From an uncultured Clostridia bacterium (lineage in GTDB: Bacteria > Bacillota > Clostridia > Christensenellales > UBA1242), in NCBI GenBank assembly GCA_944384475.1, contig CALWTN010000010.1:1-21884 (forward strand): 21,884 nt of DNA, written 5' to 3'. Numbering within the stretch: the stretch's first letter is position 1; each line of letters starts with the position of its first letter. Positions 1 through 7,716 of the stretch are shown in pieces. Both the position numbers and the translations under genes were made by a program. The notes beneath the pieces are model-generated. The model was not told the origin of the DNA. It saw nothing but the letters and a program-made list of their open reading frames with translations, and ran no database searches.

Positions 1-399
1 CCTCTCTGGAAAAATTACATTCGCCTCGTCACCAAAATCAAATTTTTCTGGCACAATTTGATATGTAATCACAACCTTCTCCGCATTAACCTCGATATGA
101 TCGGCGGATTGCAAATAGCTTAAATCATTGCCGTTTTCATCTTTAACGCTCAAAATGCCGCTAATAGGGTTTGAAAGCTGAGAAAAAGCAATTTCCCCAT
201 CTGAAACTGACAAAGTTTGAGTGCAAAGGATTGGCAAATATTCAGTCACTATTTCTTCATACGCCAAGTTAAGACAAGTGAGAAGAGCATTAATTTTTGC
301 CTGTTGAACTTCATCAGCATTTTGAGTTCCAATCAAATCTTTTAACTCATTTTCGCCCAAAAAATCACAACAAAGTTTGATTGTATCATTTATTTTCAT
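1..399 (-). CDS. Partial phage connector/adaptor-like virion protein (C-terminus beyond window)
   Basis: The minus-strand frame is open from the ATG at 399 to the window edge (133 residues visible), beginning MKINDTIKLCCDFLG. It has a helical, Leu/Ala-rich first half followed by a segment rich in beta-type residues with the pattern KVVITYQIVPEKFDF. Its ATG overlaps the stop of the preceding gene (ATGA at 396-399), so the two are translationally coupled. Position directly after capsid genes, the small size and the helix-then-beta look suggest a head-completion or head-tail adaptor protein of a tailed phage. That role is inferred from gene order; no diagnostic motif is visible. Confidence 0.55.
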   Translation of the reverse strand, partial: MKINDTIKLCCDFLGENELKDLIGTQNADEVQQAKINALLTCLNLAYEEIVTEYLPILCTQTLSVSDGEIAFSQLSNPISGILSVKDENGNDLSYLQSADHIEVNAEKVVITYQIVPEKFDFGDEANVIFPER

Positions 400-710
400 A
401 TTAACACCTCTTTTAATTGCTCCACGGCGTTTTTTACCATATTTTTTTGTAATTTTTGGTTTTGCTCGTCCATTTGCCGAATAAGCTTATCAAAATTTTC
501 TTTTCGGGTTTTTCTTGCTAAAAATATTGTTCGCTCATCCAAACACTCATACGGAATTGTCAACGCAAAAGTATCGCCTCGCTGAGCGCTGTTGTGCAGC
601 TCAAAAACATTTCTTTGCTTGTTAAAAACAATAAAATAATTTTCATCAACCTCTTTTATTCGCAAGCTGATGTAATACGGATCGCCGTCAAGCAATATTT
701 GGTTTTTCAT
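396..710 (-). CDS. Small phage protein between major capsid and connector genes
   Basis: This 104-residue protein starts MKNQILLDGDPYYISLRIKE. I chose the ATG at 710 because a GGAGAAAAAA ribosome binding site lies immediately upstream (711-720); a longer frame from a TTG at 731 would include that site. A compact N-terminal beta-rich part (residues 5-65) is followed by a charged, Gln/Lys-rich helix (about 70-100). Such short proteins often sit between capsid and tail-connector genes of tailed phages, but I do not recognise the family. It follows the major capsid gene by 46 bases and overlaps the next gene by four bases. A virion or assembly role is inferred from context only. Confidence 0.6.
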   Translation of the reverse strand: MKNQILLDGDPYYISLRIKEVDENYFIVFNKQRNVFELHNSAQRGDTFALTIPYECLDERTIFLARKTRKENFDKLIRQMDEQNQKLQKNMVKNAVEQLKEVLI

Positions 711-756
711 TTTTTTCTCCTTAAAAATCAAAGGGGCGAAAACTCACCCCTTTAAT

Positions 757-1995
757 TTACTCTGTCGAGCCACTGTCTTCTGTTGAAGGAGTAAGCTTTG
801 AAGATATATCTTCCAAAATAGGCAAGAAAGGATTTTCAACAGTAGACTTAATTTTGCTGATTTTTGCTTGTCCATTTGGTTTGTCGCAGATAAGTTCGGC
901 ATACTTAACCAAAGACGCTGTATAAACAGGTAGATTTGCCGACTGTTTAAGAATGCTGCCGTTCTCACCTTCAATCCAAGTCCAATCGCAAAGCTCATGC
1001 AAAGTGAAATCGTCTGTGTTAAGCAAATAGAGTGTGTCTTCATCAACAAATCTATCTGCAACAAGCGGAATCCCGTTGTGCGAAATTGCCTTAAAGCCGC
1101 CTTCAAGATTCATTATGTCTATATTTGATCTATATGCAGTCAAATATTGTTGATAAGCCCTTCTAACTGCACTTGAACATGCAATAAAGTTTACCTTTGA
1201 GTCAGCGTTTTCGTCTAAGAAATCGATCGCTGATTGAAGAAGATTGTCAGAAATTTCAGTTGTAACCTCTGATTTATATGGGCTAAGCCACTTATAGTCC
1301 GCCCTCGTCACGCCGTAAAGCGTTTCTGAGTTAGAAAAAATTGCGCCAAGTCCTGTTATTTCGTTGTTTCTAGAACTTTGAACATAAATGCTCAATGGAT
1401 ACTGACCAGATGACATGGAGTTGCTGCTTACTGTAATTTGTTTGTTGACTCTATCTACATACAAGATTCTAACTCTTGAATAATTTAAAGTTCCATCTTT
1501 ATAAAAATCTACAACCATTCCTTCCACAAAATTGTTGACTTTGTCACAAGTAACAACATTTCCACTTGCAGATGTTGCTGTGGCAAGCACGCCACTTCCA
1601 TCGCCATAAAGCATTCTGCCAAGGTTGAATGCGCTTGCCTGAACTAAGCCTTCCATTTCGTCTGTCAAAAGGTTTACGAAAGCGCCAATATTGTTTGCAG
1701 AAGAACGAATCGCTTTGTCAGTGATTTCAATTTTGCCATACAAGTTTTTTAATGATGCCTTAAATTGCACATACTGATTTTCATAAGCACCTGGCAAAGT
1801 TCCCATTTCAGTGCTTGCGTTAACACCACCGTTCAAACCGTATGGTGCAAGTTTGATGATTTCTTTTCCCCAAATATCTTTATTTGATCTTTTAATCTTT
1901 GTCAAAAGTGGGTTTGCTGCAACATTAAGTTGGTTTGCGACAACGCCTAAATAAACGCTTTTAAGAGCGTTGTCGGCAGTTTGTAATGTAACCAT
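757..1995 (-). CDS. Phage major capsid protein, HK97-fold type
   Basis: This 412-residue protein would form the icosahedral head shell. It lies directly downstream of portal and scaffold genes, the standard order in tailed phages. Features in keeping with the HK97 fold are an N-terminal helical arm (residues 1-35), the segment FKASLKNLYGKIEITDKAI resembling the strand-plus-spine-helix entry, a long helix (about 105-130, VNLLTDEMEGLVQASAFNLG) followed by YGDGSG, and a C-terminal part with VNFIACSSAVRRAYQQYL and GIPLVADRF. These patterns are common in capsid proteins that work with a separate scaffold. No N-terminal delta domain or protease is visible. An AAGGAGGAAAATTAA site precedes the ATG at 1995. 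The acidic Ser/Thr/Glu-rich tail (TPSTEDSGSTE) is probably disordered. Confidence 0.85.
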   Translation of the reverse strand: MVTLQTADNALKSVYLGVVANQLNVAANPLLTKIKRSNKDIWGKEIIKLAPYGLNGGVNASTEMGTLPGAYENQYVQFKASLKNLYGKIEITDKAIRSSANNIGAFVNLLTDEMEGLVQASAFNLGRMLYGDGSGVLATATSASGNVVTCDKVNNFVEGMVVDFYKDGTLNYSRVRILYVDRVNKQITVSSNSMSSGQYPLSIYVQSSRNNEITGLGAIFSNSETLYGVTRADYKWLSPYKSEVTTEISDNLLQSAIDFLDENADSKVNFIACSSAVRRAYQQYLTAYRSNIDIMNLEGGFKAISHNGIPLVADRFVDEDTLYLLNTDDFTLHELCDWTWIEGENGSILKQSANLPVYTASLVKYAELICDKPNGQAKISKIKSTVENPFLPILEDISSKLTPSTEDSGSTE

Positions 1996-2015
1996 TTAAT
2001 TTTCCTCCTTAAAAA

Positions 2016-2627
2016 TTAACTAAACATCTCCTCCACCAATTTTTTAGCATCTTTAAGCGATTTTGGAGTAACCGGTTTTTGTCCGGTTACTTTTTCTCCT
2101 CCATCGCCGCTGATGATAAGTGGTGGATTTTTTGAATTTAGTTCTCTCATATAATTTTGAATAACGTATTTTTTTAATTCTTCGTCTTGAATAACATATT
2201 TTTTGACAATAGGATTATCAAGTTTTGACTTGTCAGAGCCAAGTTCTTCGACCATAACTTTCGCCCAGAGTTCGTCAAAATTGGTTTTTCCTCCGCCCTG
2301 CACGCTTAATTGTTTAAGTTTTTCGGCGTAAGGAGATGCTTCGGCATTTTTCAAAAGAAACTTTGCAAGTTCATCTCCAATCTTTTCTTCATCGATGTTT
2401 GCTTGCTCTGTTTTTTCTTTTTCAAGCTGACTCAGCCTCTGACTTTTTCTTGTAAATTCGGCTTCCAGCGCTTTATATGCATCTAATAACGCCTCAGCGG
2501 ATTTAAACTTTCCAAAGTCAGCATCATTTGAGGAGCCCGGTTCACTAGCGGCACTTAAAACACTCGCCTCTTCCGAGACATTTGCCTGTTCTGAATTTGG
2601 TTGTTCCTCGATTATTTCTTCTTGCAT
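2016..2627 (-). CDS. Phage capsid scaffolding protein
   Basis: This is a 203-residue, strongly acidic, Glu/Lys/Ser-rich protein placed between portal and major capsid genes, where scaffolding proteins sit. Residues 1-45 are low-complexity and acidic. Residues 45-85 (KSAEALLDAYKALEAEFTRK and following) look like a coiled coil, and the C-terminal 30 residues are basic (KPVTPKSLKDAKKLVEEMFS) as in scaffolds that bind the capsid floor. It would guide procapsid assembly and then leave. No protease motif is seen, so it is unlikely to be a maturation protease fusion. The start at 2627 is supported by ATTAGGAGGAATT immediately upstream. It begins eight bases after the portal gene stop. Confidence 0.8.
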   Translation of the reverse strand: MQEEIIEEQPNSEQANVSEEASVLSAASEPGSSNDADFGKFKSAEALLDAYKALEAEFTRKSQRLSQLEKEKTEQANIDEEKIGDELAKFLLKNAEASPYAEKLKQLSVQGGGKTNFDELWAKVMVEELGSDKSKLDNPIVKKYVIQDEELKKYVIQNYMRELNSKNPPLIISGDGGEKVTGQKPVTPKSLKDAKKLVEEMFS

Positions 2628-2635
2628 AATTCCTC

Positions 2636-4498
2636 CTAATTTTGGTTTGCGAGCATGGCTTTATGCTCTCTAATATGTTTTAAAAATCTTTCTTCAAGTT
2701 GTGGGTCAACTATAACTCTCTCTTCAAAGTCTCCGCCAAGCATAAAGGCTATATGGCTGTCGATATGCAGTTCGTGCTTGTCAATTTCACTGACTTTAAC
2801 AGGCCTGTCTTGATAGATTTTCAAATTTTCATTTTCGGCTTTTTTAACATGCAGTTCGTTGCTATCCTGTGCGTTTTCCCAAATGCCAAGCCCCAAAAGC
2901 TGCAAAGCTTTGATTTTCATCTTGTCGCTCATCTGCCCGTTTTGATCGGTTAAAAGTCCCGCATTAATCAAATCAAACACCATTTGCCTGCGCTGCGCAA
3001 GGCTTTCACCAAGCTCGTTTTGAGTTTCAAGCGAAATGTCATCGCTGGAAATGTCGCTGGAATTAAAATAGAACATCTCCACTTCACCATTATCTCCAAC
3101 AATCCTTGCAAGTCTTGGTAAAATTGCATATTGTTTATACAACCTTAAAATCATTTGAGAGATTGTCTTAACACACTCTTTCATGTTATCGGCAGAGTTG
3201 TTAAGCCTGAGTTCGTCTTGTTCAACCATAAGCTCCAAGGCTGTTCCTGAAATGTTGGAAGAAACATTTTTGCCGTCAAACACTTGGTCGACACCACTTA
3301 TCTCTTTAAACTCACTTAAAAGTTTTTCTTCCTCTTCTTCAAAACTACCAGAAAGATTTTCGCCCTCTAAAAACTCAGGCGCATTTGCACCTTGTCTATA
3401 CACCAAAATCTTCCCTGGGCACAATCCTTCATCTTCGAGGTTTTCAATGTCAAGCGAGCCGTCTTCAACCGTCAAAACGCCAAGCGTGAGCCTGTTCATA
3501 AATTCGTGCTTGCGATTTTTGATTGCATTGTAAGCTCGCTGAACAGGAATAAGCCTGTCAATTACGCTGCTTCCCCAAAAACTTCCAACCTGATTGAGCG
3601 AAACTTGTTTAACAAACGGAAAGTCACGCTGTCCATCCTTGCCGACAGCAAAAGGAAGTTCGCCGTCATAAAACAAAACATCGCCCACAACAATCGTCAG
3701 CCTGCCATTAGGACGCTCGGGAGTCGGCCTTTGGTATCTTTCTAAAACGAGCGCGCTGTTGGTTTTAATGCCCTGGCTTATCTTTGGAGCAGCAAAGGAA
3801 TATCCCAATCCACCAAGCCCTACACTCGTTGAAGAGAGTGAATAAATGTTTATGTCTTCGCCCGTCAAATCAATGTCATATAGGCTTTTAATTTTGCCCA
3901 CATCCATCGCTCGTGCATGGATTATGCTTTGGCAAGCGTCCAAATTTTCGCAAGTAAAATTATCAGGGTAAAGTTCAAACGGTGAACAAACGGTTATATC
4001 AACTTCACCGCTTCTTATATCTTTTCCGTCCTCGTTTTGCGCCACAACCTGACCTTGACTTGCATTCCATGTAACTTTGTAAAAACATGTTCCGCAAATT
4101 TCGCTCCATTGCATTGCCTCGGTAATCTTCTTTGACAAATCGAGTTTAGCAGTGACACTTTGCAAAATCTTTTTAGAAACTTTGGCAGCTTTAACGTCTC
4201 TTTCATCATTGGAAGCCGGCAAAACTGATGTTTTTGGTTTTATTTTACCAAGTTTTGCAAGCCGAATATCTACAATAGGCGCAATATGATTAAAGATTTC
4301 TCTTTCCTGCCAAAAATATTGTTTATCCAAATCTTCAAGTTCTCCGCCATAGCCAATATTGCAAAATTGATTGCCCATATAAAAATTGATGTTCATGAGC
4401 CATTGCGTTTCAAAAGGCCTTCTCGCATATTGGCGTGAAACGAAATCATCTTGAACAAACTTTACAATTTGCTCTTCTTGTTTTGTCATCTTTTTCAT
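2636..4498 (-). CDS. Phage portal protein
   Basis: This 620-residue protein would form the ring at the unique capsid vertex through which DNA is packaged and ejected. Family-like features are the N-terminal segment with WLMNINFYMGNQ, a helical stem with LDLSKKITEAMQWSEICGT, the wing segment CSPFELYPDN, the GSFWGSSVIDRLIPVQRAYN segment typical of portal proteins, and a helical acidic C-terminal crown. The length fits the larger portals of P22-like and related phages. The gene starts at 4498 with GAAAAAGGAGAAAAA upstream, and overlaps the previous stop as ATGA (4495-4498). It is followed by the scaffold gene, confirming the morphogenesis module. I see no frameshift or internal stop, so the gene looks intact. 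Confidence 0.88.
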   Translation of the reverse strand: MKKMTKQEEQIVKFVQDDFVSRQYARRPFETQWLMNINFYMGNQFCNIGYGGELEDLDKQYFWQEREIFNHIAPIVDIRLAKLGKIKPKTSVLPASNDERDVKAAKVSKKILQSVTAKLDLSKKITEAMQWSEICGTCFYKVTWNASQGQVVAQNEDGKDIRSGEVDITVCSPFELYPDNFTCENLDACQSIIHARAMDVGKIKSLYDIDLTGEDINIYSLSSTSVGLGGLGYSFAAPKISQGIKTNSALVLERYQRPTPERPNGRLTIVVGDVLFYDGELPFAVGKDGQRDFPFVKQVSLNQVGSFWGSSVIDRLIPVQRAYNAIKNRKHEFMNRLTLGVLTVEDGSLDIENLEDEGLCPGKILVYRQGANAPEFLEGENLSGSFEEEEEKLLSEFKEISGVDQVFDGKNVSSNISGTALELMVEQDELRLNNSADNMKECVKTISQMILRLYKQYAILPRLARIVGDNGEVEMFYFNSSDISSDDISLETQNELGESLAQRRQMVFDLINAGLLTDQNGQMSDKMKIKALQLLGLGIWENAQDSNELHVKKAENENLKIYQDRPVKVSEIDKHELHIDSHIAFMLGGDFEERVIVDPQLEERFLKHIREHKAMLANQN

Positions 4499-4716
4499 TT
4501 TTTCTCCTTTTTCAATCGTTGATTTAATCTAAATGGCGAATTTGTGCCTTTTGGCACTTGAAGTTTGCCAATCTCTTGATACATGCCCTTTAAACACTCG
4601 TTGCAAAAAGACAATTCTCTTTTAATCAGACCTTTGGTGCTAAATGAATAATCAGCAAGATTATCGCAACCAATAAAATCACACTTAGTCGGTCTCTTGC
4701 ATTTTTCTATTTGCAT
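4495..4716 (-). CDS. Small Cys-rich, possibly zinc-binding phage protein
   Basis: This 73-residue basic protein has Cys at residues 6, 12, 17, 38 and 41. The C-x4-C and C-x2-C pairs (CDFIGC and FCNEC) are spaced about 20 residues apart, as in a small zinc ribbon. The C-terminus is Lys/Arg-rich. A GAGGAGGAGGAAA ribosome binding site lies inside the end of the preceding gene, and the two frames overlap by 32 bases. Its own stop overlaps the portal start. Position at the start of the head gene cluster suggests a packaging or DNA-binding accessory, but this is inference. I do not recognise a named family. Confidence 0.6.
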   Translation of the reverse strand: MQIEKCKRPTKCDFIGCDNLADYSFSTKGLIKRELSFCNECLKGMYQEIGKLQVPKGTNSPFRLNQRLKKEKK

Positions 4717-4996
4717 TTTCCTCCTCCTCTTTTAAAAGTTGCAGCAGACGGATTTTTTCTTGTTCCAATTCTTCATCGCTCATCTTTTCAACGCAGGTGT
4801 TAGCGTAAAACTTTTCAAGCAAAATTTTTAAAGCTGCCAAATCAGGCGAAAGCTGTTTTTTGGTAACCTTCTTTTTTGAAAGCACCTCTTCGCCATTCTC
4901 GTCCACGCTGTATTCGCAAACCTGTTCTTTGGCAACATAACCCAGCGCTTTTTTAAGCAATGCCTTTTTAAGTTTTTCTTCGCTTAGGTCATCCAA
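4685..4996 (-). CDS. First gene of the phage operon, possible small terminase-like protein
   Basis: This is about 103 residues, highly charged and mostly helical. It has an N-terminal LSEEKLKKALLKKALGY, a short beta-hairpin-like stretch around CEYSVDENGEEV, the segment LSPDLAALKILLEKFYAN, and a C-terminal Glu-rich coiled coil. Proteins of this look sit beside portal or terminase genes in Clostridia prophages, so a small terminase or packaging accessory role is plausible but unproven; no clear helix-turn-helix is visible. The AGGAGGG site at 5004-5010 is only one base from a TTG at 5002 but seven bases from the TTG at 4996, so I prefer the latter. A promoter lies just upstream. No large terminase gene is adjacent, which is unusual. 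Confidence 0.6.
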   Translation of the reverse strand: MDDLSEEKLKKALLKKALGYVAKEQVCEYSVDENGEEVLSKKKVTKKQLSPDLAALKILLEKFYANTCVEKMSDEELEQEKIRLLQLLKEEEENANRKMQETD

Positions 4997-5024
4997 AATC
5001 AATCCCTCCTTGCAAATTTACCCC

Positions 5025-5054
5025 ATTTTAACCGACAGGCTAGCGCAATTTCAA
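5025..5054 (-). promoter_or_regulatory. Sigma-A-type promoter of the phage structural operon
   Basis: On the minus strand TTGAAA (5049-5054) is separated by 18 bases from TAAAAT (5025-5030). Transcription would begin near 5018, giving a leader of about 20 bases that contains the AGGAGGG site. It suggests that the capsid operon truly starts here and is not the middle of a longer transcript. Confidence 0.55.
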
Positions 5055-5073
5055 ACCTTAGTGCCAACAATTA

Positions 5074-5102
5074 TTCACACATTTTGTTTTGGCGAGTAAA
5101 AT
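5074..5102 (+). promoter_or_regulatory. Promoter of the ABC importer genes
   Basis: TTCACA (5074-5079), a 17-base spacer and TAAAAT (5097-5102) point toward the ATPase gene. The expected start is near 5109, leaving a leader of about 13 bases with AGAGG (5111-5115). There is no room for a riboswitch, which argues against the usual TPP control of thiamine-precursor transporters. Confidence 0.55.
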
Positions 5103-5121
5103 GATTATGTAGAGGTAAAAT

Positions 5122-5901
5122 ATGAGCGCAATGCTTGAATTTAAAGACGTTAACTTTTTTTATCAAACCAAGGCAGCGGAAATTCACGCACTTAAAGACT
5201 TAAACTTTACAGTTGAAGAGCAGTCTTTTGCGTCAATCGTAGGCCCAAGTGGATGTGGAAAAACAACGATATTGTCGCTCATAGCGGGACTGCTTAAAAA
5301 AAGTTCAGGGCGCATTTTGCTTAATGGAAAAGAGATCGAAGAAAACGACTGGCGAATTGGCTATATGTTTCAACGTGATCATCTTTTTGAATGGCGAACA
5401 ATCTGGCAAAACGTCATCCTTGGAATTGAACTTAACAAGCCTAAGGATGCCGACAAAAAAAAGGAGTTTGCCCAGCAACTGCTAAAAAAATATGACCTCT
5501 ACGACTTTATCTCTTCAAAACCACGCTCGCTGAGCGGAGGGATGCGACAAAGGGTTGCACTTATTCGAACTTTGGTGATGGAACCAGCATTATTGTTGCT
5601 TGACGAACCATTTTCGGCGCTAGATTTTCAAACGAGATTGAAAGTTTGCGATGATGTATACGAGATAATAAAAAGCGAGCAAAAAACTGCCGTTTTAGTC
5701 ACTCACGACATCTCCGAAGCGATTTCAATGTCGGATAAAATAATCGTTTTATCATCTAGACCTGCAACCGTAAAACATGTACAAATGCTAAATCTTAATG
5801 GAGAAACACCATTATCTCGGCGAGAAGACCCAACTTTTGGCGCACTTTTCGACTTGATATGGAAAAAACTAACGAATGAAAAACAAACTCAAAACAGTTA
5901 A
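5122..5901 (+). CDS. ABC importer ATPase, nitrate/sulfonate/thiamine-precursor class
   Basis: This 259-residue cytoplasmic ATPase powers a membrane importer. Walker A is GPSGCGKTT (41-49), the Q-loop Gln is at 84, the signature is LSGGMRQR (137-144), Walker B is LLLLDEP (157-163) and the switch His is 195 (VTHDISEA), so it should be active. The overall pattern, including the DHLFEWRTIWQNV segment and the SGRILLNGKEI region, is that of the SsuB/TauB/NrtD/ThiZ group. Which substrate is carried (sulfonate, taurine, nitrate or a pyrimidine precursor) cannot be decided here. The permease gene overlaps its end by 26 bases. No binding-protein gene is present in the window. Confidence 0.9.
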   Translation: MSAMLEFKDVNFFYQTKAAEIHALKDLNFTVEEQSFASIVGPSGCGKTTILSLIAGLLKKSSGRILLNGKEIEENDWRIGYMFQRDHLFEWRTIWQNVILGIELNKPKDADKKKEFAQQLLKKYDLYDFISSKPRSLSGGMRQRVALIRTLVMEPALLLLDEPFSALDFQTRLKVCDDVYEIIKSEQKTAVLVTHDISEAISMSDKIIVLSSRPATVKHVQMLNLNGETPLSRREDPTFGALFDLIWKKLTNEKQTQNS

Positions 5902-6703
5902 GCCGCCAAAAATTGCACCTTATTCCAAAGCGCATGAAAGATATTTGAAAAAACTTAGAAACGATAAAATTTTTGTTATCTCCTTTCAAGTTGTCATCTT
6001 GTTTACTTTCATTGGCTTATGGGAACTTTTGACGGCAACCAAAGTCATAGACCCATTTTTCGTCAGCAGTCCATCAAGAGTGTTTAACATGTTTATAAGT
6101 CTGGTGGAAGATGGGACAATATGGCGACACATTGGCATCACTTTGCTTGAAACCATAGTAGGTTTTGCAATCGCCACCCTAGGCGGCACATTAATTGCCA
6201 TTTTGCTGTGGTGGAACAAACGTTTAAGACGAATTTTAGAGCCTTACATTGTGGTGTTAAATTCACTTCCAAAAATTGCGCTAGGGCCAATCATCATCCT
6301 TTGGGTTGGCTCAGGAATGAGTGCGATAATAACAATGTGTGTGCTTATTTGCATAGTGCTGACCACAATTTCAATGCTAAACGCATTTAATTCTTGCGAT
6401 GCTGATAAAATTCAGTTGATGAAATCTATGCACGCAAACAAGTTTCAGATATTTTGGAAACTTATTCTCCCCAATGCAACAGATGAATTTATTTCAGTGT
6501 TGAAAATAAATGTAGGCATGAGCTGGGTTGGAACTATCATGGGTGAATATCTTTCATCAAGTGCGGGGCTTGGATATTTAATCGTCTACGGAAGCCAAAT
6601 ATTTAAAATCGACCTTGTAATGACCAGCACAGTTTTGCTATGCTTGCTTGCGGCGCTGATGTATTTGGCAATCTGCCTGATTCAAAAATGGCATTCACGC
6701 TAA
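5876..6703 (+). CDS. ABC importer permease, SsuC/ThiX-like
   Basis: This 275-residue membrane protein is the pore subunit paired with the ATPase just upstream. A basic N-terminus is followed by about six membrane segments, for example FQVVILFTFIGLWELLTA (about 38-55). The conserved cytoplasmic coupling loop appears as the stretch MKSMHANKFQIFWKLILPNA (about 182-201), placing it in the binding-protein-dependent inner-membrane component family. The DPFFVSSPSRVF segment is typical of the nitrate/sulfonate class. It starts inside the ATPase gene and so is translationally coupled. Its TAA overlaps the stop of the convergent next gene by sharing CTAA at 6700-6703. A binding protein is expected for uptake but is not seen nearby. 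Confidence 0.88.
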   Translation: MKNKLKTVKPPKIAPYSKAHERYLKKLRNDKIFVISFQVVILFTFIGLWELLTATKVIDPFFVSSPSRVFNMFISLVEDGTIWRHIGITLLETIVGFAIATLGGTLIAILLWWNKRLRRILEPYIVVLNSLPKIALGPIIILWVGSGMSAIITMCVLICIVLTTISMLNAFNSCDADKIQLMKSMHANKFQIFWKLILPNATDEFISVLKINVGMSWVGTIMGEYLSSSAGLGYLIVYGSQIFKIDLVMTSTVLLCLLAALMYLAICLIQKWHSR

Positions 6704-7665
6704 GAGGAATTTCTCTTTGGCGTAAAAAACAGAATGAACAAAAGAAAAACTCCCAAAACACTTGCAAAGGGATAAAGAAAACTAACGATAACTCCAAAGC
6801 CTAAGAAAGAAAAAATTCCGGGAAAAATGATTGACAAAAAATAAACGACATTTTGTGAGAGATTAAACTTTTTTAGACTTTCGGAAGTAGTGAACACCAA
6901 AGAAAAAAGTGTGGTTATACATCCCGAAAAAACTACAAATTTAATTAAGTAGCTAAACACACCACTCGATAAAAAAACTAATGGCATCCCCTCCTGCATG
7001 CTAGTGGGATTGGAGAGAAGAACAAAATTTGTTAAAAACAAGAAGGCAGAAAGAATGGCGCTTGAAATCAAACTTGCCGCAACTTTCTGCTTTTTTGTCA
7101 TTCCGTCTCCCGTTTTGGCTATAACCAGCCCGCTTATCGAAAAATTTAACACGCAATAAAGGAATGCAAAAAACAAACCTGCAAAACCATTTTGTCCTCG
7201 CAAAGAACCAGCCGTATGAACATCAAAGTTTGCTATCAGCACAACAAACATGCTTAAAAGTGTGAGCGGGATTAAAAAATTGTTGAGTTTTGCCAGCATT
7301 GGCACGCCATTTTTTGAAACTTTGCAACAGATTAAAAACAACGCTAAAACAAATATAATCTTTAAAAAAATATTATTCGGCAGAACTTTGATGCTTCCTG
7401 CAATCATTGAAGCGGTGAAAATCAAAGAAATTATTATGCTTGCAAGCGAAAAAAGTTTTGACGAGGCAAGCCTTGTCAGCGCTTTCTCTCCAAAACTGAA
7501 AAAAGCATAAATTAAACCAAAAAACAAAAAGAACGCAACGGCAATAAAAAAATAAGAGATGACTCCAAACCTTGAAAAAAATACGGCCACTTCTTTGCCG
7601 CTGGCAAAACCGCTGCCGATCACAGTGCCGATGATTATCATAACTGCCGAAAAGGTTTTTTTCAT
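6700..7665 (-). CDS. YkvI-family multispanning membrane protein
   Basis: This 321-residue, very hydrophobic protein has about ten predicted membrane helices. The N-terminal signature IIGTVIGSGFASGKEVAVFF followed by SRFG is characteristic of YkvI-like proteins, distant relatives of the APC/branched-chain amino-acid transporter fold. A transport role is likely, but no substrate is known for the family. I chose the ATG at 7665, not the TTG one codon earlier. There is no Shine-Dalgarno site; instead TATATT (7673-7678) ends seven bases before the ATG, fitting a leaderless start. The gene is divergent from the 7717 gene (51 bases apart) and its stop overlaps the convergent permease stop. Confidence 0.75.
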   Translation of the reverse strand: MKKTFSAVMIIIGTVIGSGFASGKEVAVFFSRFGVISYFFIAVAFFLFFGLIYAFFSFGEKALTRLASSKLFSLASIIISLIFTASMIAGSIKVLPNNIFLKIIFVLALFLICCKVSKNGVPMLAKLNNFLIPLTLLSMFVVLIANFDVHTAGSLRGQNGFAGLFFAFLYCVLNFSISGLVIAKTGDGMTKKQKVAASLISSAILSAFLFLTNFVLLSNPTSMQEGMPLVFLSSGVFSYLIKFVVFSGCITTLFSLVFTTSESLKKFNLSQNVVYFLSIIFPGIFSFLGFGVIVSFLYPFASVLGVFLLFILFFTPKRNSS

Positions 7666-7716
7666 CAAAATAAATATATTTTTTTATTTTTTAAAAAATT
7701 ACGCAAAATAAAGCGT

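Noticed and set aside
744..1106. Second minus-strand frame within the capsid gene
   Set aside because: It is a shifted-frame shadow of the major capsid gene without a ribosome site; there is no sign of programmed frameshifting at its end.
3183..3745. Plus-strand frames inside the portal gene
   Set aside because: Ser-rich antisense shadows without start signals.
5003..5121. Phage attachment site or inverted repeats at the element edge
   Set aside because: Only promoter elements and a ribosome site could be seen; no direct or inverted repeat stands out, and the other edge is outside the window.
5103..5121. TPP or other riboswitch before the ABC importer
   Set aside because: The promoter leaves a leader of about 13 bases, far too short.
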